From positions 42,501 to 106,500 of the forward strand of contig CAJNDS010002409.1 of assembly GCA_905221605.1 (NCBI GenBank): DNA of 64,000 nucleotides. Direction: 5' to 3'. The notes under the pieces are model-generated. The model was not told the origin of the DNA and searched no databases. It worked only from the letters and a program-made list of their open reading frames with translations. The DNA comes from Symbiodinium natans (taxonomy: Eukaryota; Sar; Dinophyceae; Suessiales; Symbiodiniaceae). Each line of letters begins with the position of its first letter. The first letter of the stretch is position 1. This document shows positions 42,801 to 54,800 of this stretch, piece by piece. The position numbers and the translations under genes were made by a program.

Positions 42801-45800
42801 CTTGCTTCAAAGCATATGCCATATGCATACATTAAAATGTTGCAAATCCATCATGCCAGAATCGTGTTTGCAAATTTGGGGGCGCTTTATTTTGGGCCGT
42901 GCAAGCTTGCTTCAAAGCATAGACATACATTTTGAAAACCCATCATGCGAGAATCGTGTTTTGCAAATGGGGGGGGGGGGGTTGCGCTCTCTCCCAATCC
43001 CCTCCTTTTTAAAAGCCGCGCAAGCTGTCTTCAAAGCATATACATACATGCCGTTCGTTCGTGCAAGTCCAACAAAGTAAACCCTATATTTGTTACGTAA
43101 GAAAACCTCTACAGCAAACCTCTATGCGTTTGTCTGGTTTAGAAGCCCTATGTCTGTTAATTTTAAACCTCTTTTCCTTTTTTTTGGAAATCTCTATCTG
43201 TTTCTGTTAGTAGTACAACCTCTAGTTTCTTTGTGTATTGAATAGGCAAACCCTCTTTCCCCGCATTCTATGGATAACCTCTATCTCCTTTCACTTTTAA
43301 TGGTAAAACCCTACATTTCACGGACAAAACCCTAAGTTTCCTTGGTATTTGGATAGGAATACCCGCATTCCCTTTGTATGTTAAGAATAGAACCTGTATT
43401 TCCTTTGTACTCTATGCGGAAAACCGCTATTTCTTTGGATTTTAAGAGGAAAACCTCCATTCTCTTTGGAGTTTGATGGGAAAACCTCTATTTCCTCTGG
43501 ATGTTAATAGGAAAACCTCTTCTCTTTGAATTTTAATAGGAAAACCGCTATTTTCTTTGGATTTGAACAGGAAAACCTCTATTTTCTTTGGATTTCCTCT
43601 ATCTTGCAACTTTGGATTTGAACAGGAAAACCTCTATTTTCTTTGGATTTCCTTTATCTTGCAATAGGGAGGCCCCCCCCCCCCCAAAAAAAAAGAAAGT
43701 TGGAAAGGCAAAAAACAATTAAAATAATTCCTCGACCATAGGTTTACAGCAATGTAGACTTAGCAAGAACCCTGGATACCCTCACGCACGAGTTTTGACC
43801 ATCTGCAGACTCCCAGCGACCTTTGCCACGAAAAGGATCGCCATAGCTTCTTGTGTGGAACCCAAGTTTGAAGCACAAAGGTTTTTCCTTTATTGGCCTC
43901 AAGGGGTTTTGGAAGAACCCAAGTTTCAAACATACAGCTTTTTCACTTTTTAGCCTTAAAAGGTTTAGGCATTGCCTGGGTAGGCCCTTCCAGGGGGTTA
44001 AAATGAAGACAGGGGGGGGTCATACCAAAAATTAGGGGGTCAAATCGAAGATCGGGGACAGGGTCGAGATGAAGCCCGGCCGGCGCATACCCGGGCACCC
44101 GGCGCATACCCGGGCACCCAGCGCATACCCGGCGCATACCCGGGCACCCGGCGCAGACCCGGCGCATACCCGGGCACCCGGCGCATACCCGGGCACCCAG
44201 CGCATACCCGGCGCATACCCGGGCACCCGGCGCATACCCGGCGCATACCCGGGCACCCGGCATACCCGGCGCATACCCGCACATACCCGGCGCATACCCG
44301 CGCATACCCGGCGCATACCCGGCGCATACCCGCGCATACCCGGGCACCCGGCGCATACCCGGACGGGCGCCACCTACAAGATTCTGGGTCGCTGTTTCCG
44401 TCCACTCTGGTAAACCCTACAACCCCACAAACCCTACAAGCCCTACAGACTGTAGACCCTCTAAGACCCAGCAGAAACACCACATAAACCTGCAAGCCCT
44501 ATAGCGCCTTTATGTCCAACAAGCCCTATAAACCCCAGGCCCTCCACCGTGGCGCCCCCAAGCGAGGTTTCAGGACTGTCAGAACTGGGAGGTCTACGTC
44601 TTCCCGGGCGACCATGACTGGAAGCAGGAGCCTGCGCCTTCCCAAAGGTGTTTAGGGTTGTGGGCTTCAGAGGCTTCCTTTATGGTGTTCCGTGGGAGCT
44701 TGTTCTTTGAAAAGGAGCCGCTGACATGTCATTATTCAACGGGAAACCAAGATCAGCTACAAAAAACGCCAAACCCGGGTTTCGGCTTCTCTGTCCCTCC
44801 GTGTGCTCCACTTGACGAACTTGGGGTTCGTAGTGTGCGTAGCCACTGATTTCGGGCGCGAGCGCGCTCGCTTCTCTCCAGTCCTTCACACGCAAACGGA
44901 TTGCTTTCAACCCTAAACCCCAAACCTGCCTCCCAACCGCCCCAAGCAGGACCCATCAAATTCGGTGCATGTAGCCTCGCTGGTGGACCGGGTCTTTCGC
45001 CTGATGGAGGCGTCTGTGCAGTGAGCCTCCACAGTGCGGCGAAAGGAGTGGCAGAAAAGGGCGTGTCACCTGACATCATGGCCTTCACCTGAAAATAAGA
45101 AACCCTATAAGCCCTGTGAAGCTTACAACCCTTAAAAACCCCTAAAAAAGCCCATATATGAACCCCGCCACCAAACACAGCCCTAAAACCCGCGAGCACG
45201 CGGCACGCGCGAAACCCTGAGATGCTTTTGCCTCTTTGTAAACTAAGGGCTTGGGGGGTTTGGGGTAGGGCGTACCGGGTTTAGGGTTTCGGGTCTAGGG
45301 TTTACAAGTTTTAGGGAGTTTGGCACTCCAGGCTTGGACGCTTAAGGGACTTTTTGCATGTGACGGGGCATTTAGGGCATCGAAGCCCTAAAGCCTGAAT
45401 TTTCCGAAGCCCCAATATTAAAGTTCTCCTCACCAAAAGACTGCGATTTCGCCAGGCGATGAGTCTGAGTCCTTCGTGCCCATGGGTTTGTTGGTCCCCG
45501 ATGCCCAGGCATTTCGGGGCCGGGGGGGTGAAAAGGTGGGGGGGGGGGGTGGTTTGGAGTGTTTTTGTTGGAGCTTAGGTGTTTTTAGGGGGGTTGGTGT
45601 CGTTTTGGAGGTAGTTTCGGAGCTTCAGGGATTTAGTTTATTTTGATGTTTTGTCATTATTGTTATTGTTAGATTGATGTGTTTATGGGGGTTTGGGAGT
45701 TTGGGATTTTTTGTTTTTGGATTGTGGGGGTGGGGGTTTTGGGGTTGGGGTTTCGGGCAAATCCTCAACCACTGTGTAGCCTTTGGCTTATGATGGCTTG

Positions 45801-48800
45801 GGGGGTTTGGGGTTCGGGGTTTTGGGTTATTGCCCAAGGCCCGAACAGGGTTGATCGTTCAACTATAGGGCCGGGATATTCCTTGCAGCTGCACGCCTCA
45901 GTGTGCCAGAGAAGCCCGAAACACCTCCTGGTGCCGACCTGCAACCCTATAAACTCTAAACAAGCTCTGCACCCTCTGTAACCTCAGAACCTATAACACC
46001 ACAAAATGCCCATAAGCCTCTGCCTCTAACCCAAAAACCGCAAAAACGCTCGAGCTCGTGGCAGGAGGCTCACCGGGTCCTGAAGCAGGGTGGGCTTTCC
46101 GAAGACGAGGCGGCACAGGCACCGACGGGGGCTTAGGGGGGTTGGCTAGTGGTTCTCTGGCGGTTTAGGGCTTCAGGGTTTTAGCGCTGAGGTTCTTAGG
46201 GCTTAGCGTGTAGGGGTTTTGGGTTGTTTTGGGTCTTGGGGGGTTTCAACCCTAAACCCGGGGCGCTGGCAGCTTTTTGCTTTGGACGTTTGTGGCCCAG
46301 GACCCAGGACTCCAGAGATTATAAGGCTCAGTGGGGTCAAGGTTTTGGGGGTTTGGGGGTTTAAAAGTTTAGGGTTTAAGGTTTGGGGATCTAGGGGTTT
46401 AGTGTTTGGGTGTCTTACAGGTTGGGCCAACATGCTCTTGAGCTGTCGGCGTTTTGGGTTCTGGCCCCTCCTGTCTGTGGGCATTGACTTGACTTGCACT
46501 AACCTTACCCGTGGTTAACTTCGACATCTCACGCGCCTAGCCCCCAATTTCTCATACCGAACTGCGCGCAGCAATCCCTAGACCCTGAAAAGCACCCTGA
46601 ACCCTGAATCCGGCGATGTGGGGAAGTTTCAAGTTCATTGCAGGCCCTGTCCTCATGTGGCGAGAACACGATCCACGTCCATGTGCCAGGCGCCAGGGCC
46701 GAGAGTGTTTTTCTCTAGGTCCCTATGTGATCCCTTAAAGGGTGTATATAGGGCCCTACGTAATCGCTTAAAGGGTATTTTTAGGACCCTAATTCCCTCA
46801 TTCCCTACTCAGAACCAGGCGGTACCCTATATCATCCCTTAAAGGGTAGAACACAGAACAAAGGGTCAATCGGTTAATCCCTTATTGGGCTCTTGACGCG
46901 CTGATTTCTCGAGGTTGTTGAGGAAGGGAGTCCTGAGGTACAGTATGGTTTCGGAGGTCCGTAGGTATTTCATGCCCCCAAAACAAGGTTACCCTTTCTC
47001 GCCAAAACAAGTAGGCTCTTTCTTTGAATTTCCAGTGACTTCCCATATGACTGTGTCGTGGTCTGGAATGCATCTGATACATGTGTGGGTGTGTGTGTGT
47101 GTATATGTAAATGTATATGTATATGTTTATGAATATGTGTGTATATGTAAAATCATAAATTATATTTGTTTTTGTCTGGCCACACCAGCTTCATATTCTT
47201 ACACCAAAAAGACACACAGACTTGGTATACAGAGATAGACAAGGTAAGGAGTTCTTGTGCAATCTTGGATGGCAACTCCCCTCTGCAGGATTCATCGAAG
47301 CTTTGGGAACTGAGTTTTCGGCCACTTCTGCTGCACTGAAACCCAGCCTCTGCGAACTCTCTAGGGTCTAGGAGTTAAGAAGGATTTCGACAACTTTAAA
47401 GCTCGATTCCTAAACCCCGAAACTGCGCAAGCCCCCTCAGAACCCTGAACCCTAAACCCTGCAAGGTCCGTTTTCTCGGACATTTCGGGTAAGGTTCGTT
47501 CAGCCCGATGCACCTAAACCCTAAAACCCTCCATCCTCTGGACATGCGGTTTTGGGCTTGGCTTAGTAGGACTGAGTTGTTTTCTTTCAGGGTTTTCAAA
47601 GGTGATCCCACCCTTTCAACCCTAACCACCTATGAACCCTTGAAACGGTATAAAGTCAAAAGACCCTAGACTCAAACTCAGAAGGTTTTGGAAGGCGGCC
47701 CAGCATGTTTATCAATACTTCTGAGCTTGTCATTCGATAAACGCCGGGCTCAACCTTCCAGCCTCTAGCGGCTTTGAACATTTTGCTGGGTCGTTCAGCT
47801 CTGCGTTCTTCCGCTCTGCATGCTTGCTGTGCTTGAAGCCCTTCTGCGCTGCGTTGTGTCGTGCCACGCCATGCCCTGCTATCACTTGTCCTGCGCCGTG
47901 GAAATGCGCACTCTGTGTGGGTCAGCGAATGAAACTCTCGACTTCCGCCTTCGCCCAAGGATTTCACGTACATCTTCAACTCCATCGGAAGCTGGGCATA
48001 CGTTGCCTACTCCACCTGGAACATCGGCCCTGCCCTCAGAATTCTGCGAGGGTGAGCCCTTTCCTTGCGTCTTCTAGAACACCAATCCCCCCCCCCCAAC
48101 CTTTGTCCATGACCTGCGGCTCAAACCCGGTGGTAGCACATGCTCCAAATCCAGGGCGAACCCCTAAGCCCTAGCCCACAAAACCCCCTGCACACCAGAA
48201 CCCTAGACCTTACCCTCAACCCCTATCCTGAACCATGATCCCGAATAAAACACACCTCAAGCCCCTGAACCCCTAAACCCTTTGAACCTGTGAACCTTTG
48301 AATGCTAAACCCCAAGCACCTGGGAAGATCCAAAAAGTTACAATCCCCAAACTGAGTAGCCGGTTACCACTACGATTTTTGGGTAGCCTGTCACCTTCTC
48401 GGAGATTAAGAAGAAGTCTGCGGCAGATTTTGGGAGGCTCAGGTGTGGAGAGCCCTTTCGGGGTACTTCGAGTGGTTGAGGGTTGAGAGGGTTCTACTCG
48501 TTTAGGGTTCAGGTGGGTGCATAGGCTCTCCCATGTAGGAACTCCGGCTGTCTCCGCCCGCTCAAGGATTTGTTTGGATTATGATGATGCTGGGCTCCGG
48601 AATTTATCGGGCATCCCGGCGGCGTGAGTTCAAACAGTTCGGCTTGGGGATTTTTGGGTTCCCGGTGTAGAACTCGGGTCTCAGGTTTCTTGATGGCTCT
48701 TGAGAAGCATCTTGACAAACCCAGCCCGAATCCCTAAACCCTAAGCCCTAAACGCTCCAAGGCTCTCTTCATCGTCCGCCCGAATCAGAAGAAGATCGCA

Positions 48801-51800
48801 GACATGGCGTCCATGAAGCAAAGCTGTGCCCTCCGGGAGAGATCCAAAGCCCTGAAAGCCCGAAGCTTGTACGCAAAGCCCACTTCTTGTGTAGGTTACG
48901 TAGACTCCTCAAGAAGCCTCTTGCAGGTAGGTTTCTTAGCTTTTGATTAGGCCCTTAGAGAGTTTAGGGCCGCCTCCAGCCGTTTCGGCCCGAGCCGAGA
49001 GCCGAAAGGCAAAAGGGGCGCCGCTGCAACAAAAGCGTTGCAGCTTTTGCCGCGGGGGCCGCATCCCATGGCCCAGATGCCTTTTGCTTTTAGGGAATTT
49101 CACCTTCGTTTCGAAGAAAGTTGAAAGAAAGTAGCCTTTGTTTTGTGGGGGCGGGGGGGATAACCCCCATTGAATCCCATGAGTTGCCCGTTCAGGCTGA
49201 GCTAAACTGGACAATGTTGGCTGCGGTGCAGAGTTGCTTATGGGCCTGGCGGGGAGGTTGGAGTTCAAATGTGGGTTTTTGGCTGAAAGTGGGCAACGCC
49301 GGCATCTTTCAGTGGGTTTTGAATGTCTTGCCTTGAGGACGAGGTTGTCCACAGAGTTGTAAGACAAGAAGACAAAGAGTTACACCCAAAGTCAGATGGG
49401 AACTTATTCTCAGGCGGGTTTCAGGCGTGGAGGCAACGAATAATAGGTGGTTAAGGTGCAGGGTTCACTGGCAAACCGCTCACCTGAATTCGCCTTCCTA
49501 GCCCTGAAGCAGTCCTTCGCAATCAGGGTTCTATTGGGTTTATCAGGGTCTAGGGTAACATGTTCTGATCAGAACCTGCAAAACCTGACAAGACAATCCA
49601 CGCGTCCTTTTGACCAATCCTGCCCAGTTCAGCCCCATGGCCATGCTCGTCACTCAGCTCCTTGGCCCATACCACCTCTTTATCAGTCTTGGCTCGGCAC
49701 CGGAACCCTAAACCCTAAGCCCTACAACCCTAGAACCCTATATCCCTGTAACCCTAGAACACTATATCCCTATAACCCCATATCCCTAGAACCCTACAAC
49801 CCTAGAACCCTCTAACCCTAGAACCCTAGAACCCTAGAACCCTACAACCCTATGACCCTCTGTAACCCTAAACTCTATCACCCATCGTCCCCTTCACAGG
49901 GCCCTCGCGCCTGGGGCCTACGCGGGGCCCCGGATCCTGGCGCCCGCGGCGCCGGGGCTGACCACACCGATGCCTGCGAAGGCGCAGGCACGGAGAGTCT
50001 GTGCATTTTTTGAGGTTTAGGGTCTAGGGTTCAGGGTTTAGGGGTCTAAAGGGTCTAAAGGGGGGCTTAGGGGGTTTGAGGCAGTTTGAGGGTTTTAAAC
50101 ATTTGGGGACTTGCGGGGTTTAGGAGGTTAGAGAGGGTTAAACTAATGCCCGTGCTCGCGATGCGGGGTGGTTTGTTTCGGCAAAAGGGAAGTACAACAT
50201 AAATTGGGAGCGCAACTGAACGTTGGCTGGGTCGGGCGGGTGATAAGCAACCATGCGTCAGTGAGTCAGGCTTGGCGCACCCTAAACCTGAATCCCTTTC
50301 AACCCTGAACTTTCAACCTTCAAACCCCTTGCACACGAAAACACACCCCTACACCGCCTTCACGTCGCCTGGGGCAGGTCCCAGCGCCTGAGCCATCTTC
50401 GCCGCTCCTACGTGGGACGAGCTTTGGCGACTGGTTTCGGACAGAGGGCCTTCACTACAAGGCCCCACGTTTTGTGCCATCCGAAGCCCGAAGCCTTGCG
50501 TTTAGAAGTCCGTCAACCCCGTACCCCATACAAACCCTAAACCGGATGATCCTTTCCTTTAGATCCCTGCGCTCCAGTATCTCGCTGCAGGGGCTTCTGG
50601 TGGCAAGAAAACCCTGGTGGAAAGACTGCCAAGAGGACACTGGCGTGCAGAGTCTGCCTTCATATTATGCATTCATATGGGCATTTAGTATAGTGGGCAC
50701 CCGAGAGGGATGTAGAGGGACCCCCAAACACGCACCCGAAGCGCAAATGTTGCGCAACCCCAATGTTCGGTTTTCCGGGTGACTGAGGGATGGGGAGTTG
50801 ACAGGAATCCTCAACGCACAACAAGCCCTCAAATCCCTAAGCAGCCAGGGCGAAGCCCTGAACTCAAAGCCCTCAAAAGCCCCAAAAAGCCCCAAAAGCC
50901 CCAAAAAGCCCCAAAAAGCCCTAAGAACTAAGCCTTATAAACCCTAAAAACCAAGCCCTAAACCCTTCAGGGCATCTGGCACCTGTCGGTGGCTGACACT
51001 TCTGGGCTTTCAGATTCTTTGCATTATCGGGGTTGAGCGATTTTAAGTGCACGATTGCCTGTTTGATGTGTGCTTTCCTGTTATTGTTGTGCTGTAGGTA
51101 GGACTTGGACGGTCTCCGTGCCTCTGAGCCCAAATCTGTTGAGGGTACAACTCCCCAAGATTGGCACCTTAACTGTTGTTGTTTGGGAAGGCGAAAAAAG
51201 GGAGCGAGGGCCCAAAAACCGAAGGCCTAGAAAAAGCTCCACCTTAAACCCTACACCCTCCACCTTCAACCCCTAAACCCTGAGCGCTTGAAGCTCCCTA
51301 ATGGGCCCCTCAACCCTATACGGCCTATACGCCCTAAACCCTAAGCCCCAAGCCCTAAAAGCCCCAACCAGGCCGTTGACCAGGGCTGCCGCAAAGGTGA
51401 CTTCAGCGAAGAGGAGGCGCTAGCCACATAGGTGGGGTTTGAGCTCATCTCTTGACGGCTTTAGGGCTTTAGGGGCTTTAGGGGCTTCAGGGGCTTTAGG
51501 GGCTTTAGGGGCTTTAGGGTGTTGTTGCGGGCTTGGGGGGTTTAGGGTTTTCTGGTGTTCGTGGTTTTGGGTGTTTGGAGCTACGACGATTTGTTGAGGT
51601 TTTGGGCAGCTTTCGTGTTCAGGCTTTCGACGCAAAGCCCTAAGCCAAAAGTCCAGAATTTGGTTTCTCAGACTTGTAAAGCCCTGAGCCCGGAACCTTT
51701 AGCTCACTGCTCCGCAGCTGATCCAGATTCCCCAAGTATCCCTTGCCGATGCGTCAACCCCAATCCCTACACCCCAAGACTAAAGACCTTCTAGAACAAC

Positions 51801-54800
51801 CCTAAACCCAAACCCCCCCCCCCCTCCCCCCTCGCAATGCCCCCCCAAAAGCCCGAAAGCCAATCCCAACTCTCCCAGGAGAACTCTCAGAAAGTTTTTC
51901 GAGGGCCGCAGGGCCTCGGAGATCTGGGCAAAGTGGCCGACAAGCTCCTCGAGAAGGCGATGGGAGGGAGGGAGGGGGGGCTTCAGGGTTTAGGGTTTCG
52001 CGATTTTCTCTAAGGGTGCAACCCCAAAATCCCGTGTAAATCCGAAACCCGAATAGATGCTGTGGATGGTTTCTCGGATTTCGGCTTGGGGTGCTGCGAT
52101 GCTCTGGGGGGCGTTCGTACCGGAGAGGCTCTCGGGAGCGGGCTTCCTGGTAGATGTGCCGAACTTTGCATGTAGGGCTCAGAAGGTCAGGGTTTAGGGT
52201 TTAAGGCGAATTAGGTTTTTACTTTTCAGGCGAATGCGAAGGCCAAAGCATTGTGCTCTTCCTATGTTGCTGTGGGCGGCACCCTGTATGATTCCCCTCG
52301 TCTAGCACCGACCTAATAACAAGCACAGCTGAGAGACCAATCCCTGGACACCCCAGAACCCTGCACACAAACCCCAAAGCCTTTCTGTCTGAAACCCCAA
52401 TAATTCTTCGTGTATTCCTGAAATTTCGGAGGTGGTTTGTGTTTAGGGTCCCTAAACTTTACCCTTGGCTATAAGAGCAGTTCCCCACCAAACCTAAACC
52501 CGAAAACAGTAAATCCTATAAGCCCTATGAGGCATTGCAGCTTCAAGAAATCCTGAAGGCTGACAGGGTCCTCAGAGTTAGCGCCCGCGCCCTTGACAAG
52601 CCCAAAGAAGTGCACATAGACTTCTCTGATTCCCAATCGCTAAGCCCCATTGCTCCTCAAGGTTTCTAGGTTATGGGGTTTAGGGTCTATAGGGTTTAGA
52701 AGACCTTCACCCTCCAGCCCATCCGAGATGACGATCCTGCCCGACGACGTGCGCGAGGCTGTGCGCGGAGACATCTGCGAGCTGGGTTCTGTGGTGGGCC
52801 AACTCTGCCCCTGGAGTCAGAGGCCGACTCCCCGCCAGGGTTTCGGGAGTTTCGGTTAAGGGTTTAGGGGTTAGGGTTTAGGGTTTAGGGTTTAGGGTTT
52901 AGGGTTTAGGATCTCGGTGTTTAGAGCTGTGAGTGTCGGCCAAGTCACGGAGGGATTACGGTTGGGACCCCTAGGCACCCGGGGCCAGGGCAAAGGGGTC
53001 GTCATCCACTATTGGGATGGAGGGCTTACGGTGTAGGGTGAAGGGCTTTGGGTTTGAGGCTTAATGCTTTCTTTATGTCAGAGTCGCCAGGAGCTAGCAA
53101 CCTGGAGCTTGCTAGGGCTTAGGCTTTTACGGAGCTTCTGGGAGTTTAGGGGTTTAGGGGTTTAGGGGTTTAGGGGTCGAGGGGTTGAGGGGTTTCGGGG
53201 TCTAGGGGTTGAGGGGTTTAGGGGTTGGGGTGCCCTAAACCCTAAGCCCAACATCTTTGTAGACTTCTGTCTGCTGAAGGCTAACCATCCAACTACAAAC
53301 CCCTGCGCCATACACCCTGAGAACAGACCCTAGACCCGCCAGATTCGACTTCAAGCTCGAGATCATCGGGCAATCTAGCTGTCCCCGATGGCACAAAGAC
53401 GCTGCGACTGTAGGTCTGAGGGGTTTAAAGGTTCAGGGTTTAGTGCAGGAGTTCAGAGTTTAATGTTATGTATTCACACTGAGCATGTCTAGTTAACGTT
53501 CTATGTCACTGTAGAATACACACATATACATATACATATATACATATATATATATATGCGTATTTACATGTCTGTATATATATATACATACATATATATA
53601 TACATATTGTAACCATTTACTTCTGCATGTGCTTGTGACTTGTGTATAGTTATCCCGCCCGCCTACATCTCAAACCTCCTGCATCTCGGCGTTTCGCCCT
53701 CCCGCAGATCATGGAACCTGCAACTTGCTCATTAAGGAAGGGCTTGGGGTTTAGGGTTTAGGGTTTAGGGGTTAGGTTTAGGGTTTAGGGTTTAGGGTGT
53801 AGGGGGTTTAGGGGTTATACTTCCTCTTTAGTTTTTTTTTTTTTTTTTTTTTGGGGGGGGGGGGTCCTCGTAAACTAAGGGGTATTAGGGGCCCCCGACT
53901 TTTGGCAAATACCCCTATCTGAAGAAGCCCTCAGCCCTTCCCCTCCCAAACTTCCCGAACCCTAAGACATCCCAATATTCCGTTAAAACAAAAAAAGGCT
54001 CCAAACCCTAAACTTCCCAAATCCGAAACCTTCTAAGCCCCAAAAGCCCAAGCTTCCTCAATCCGCCAGTTCGTCAGAGCGCCAAAACCAAAACTTCCCA
54101 AGCTTCACAGGCCCTTGGACGGCATGGAATTGGATTAAGTGTGGGATTTGGGTTTCAGGGTTTAAGGGCTTCGGGTTTAAGGTGTATCGGATGTAGGGCT
54201 TAGGCTTTAGTACGTTGTTTGGGAACCACGCCCTAGGGCCGCTTTGCAGGACCAATATCTGCCTGAGCCCTCAGGACAACTACTGTGCCAGGGCGATCAT
54301 CTCCTACAACTCTGCGGGCACGCTCTACACACCAGCCACCCGGCCTTGACTCTTGGAGGTTTCCGAGCTCAGGGTCCGAAGACCGACACCATCTAAGACC
54401 CGAAGCTGCAGCACAACACCAGCAACAAGCCCCAAACCCAGCCTAAAGCTGAGACTTTCTAAGCCCGAAACCCTAGAACAGGTTTGTGTGGGTCAGGAGT
54501 TGAATTTACAGGTTTCCCTGCAGCTCATGGGGCTGGGCTGAGACGGGCGACTCTCGTCGACGCAGAGAGTGCGAGGGTTTTTGGGCTCGAGGGTCCCTGC
54601 TTTACAGGGTTTAGGTCCTCACGGACTCGCTTCGGGCCTGCACCCCAATCTCACGCCCCAAAACCCCAAACTACCCTGAACCCTAAACCCTAAACCCTAA
54701 ACCCTAAACCCTAAATCCCAAACCCTAAACCCTAAACCCTAAGCCCTAAGCCCTAAACCGTAGCGAGGATGACAACGTCGACTTTTGGGAGCTCGAGCAC

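Noticed and set aside
41923-42935. Long repeat-rich ORFs on both strands (EYARVRTSTP / RTRAYSCVLV)
   Set aside because: Produced by a 10-bp repeat that has no stop in any frame; flanks are other repeats.
42548-43065. CRISPR-like array of direct repeats
   Set aside because: No constant short repeat with unique spacers; whole 120-bp units are repeated in a eukaryotic intron.
43943-44495. Gly/Met/Arg repeat ORFs on both strands
   Set aside because: Translation of the GCGCATACCCG/GGCACCCG array.
37993-45024. An independent gene nested in the P5 ATPase, ending in TGA at 45022
   Set aside because: The exon at 44950 has a GC donor at 44999 that joins DRVF-R to DESESFVPM in frame, so these exons fit the P5 gene better.
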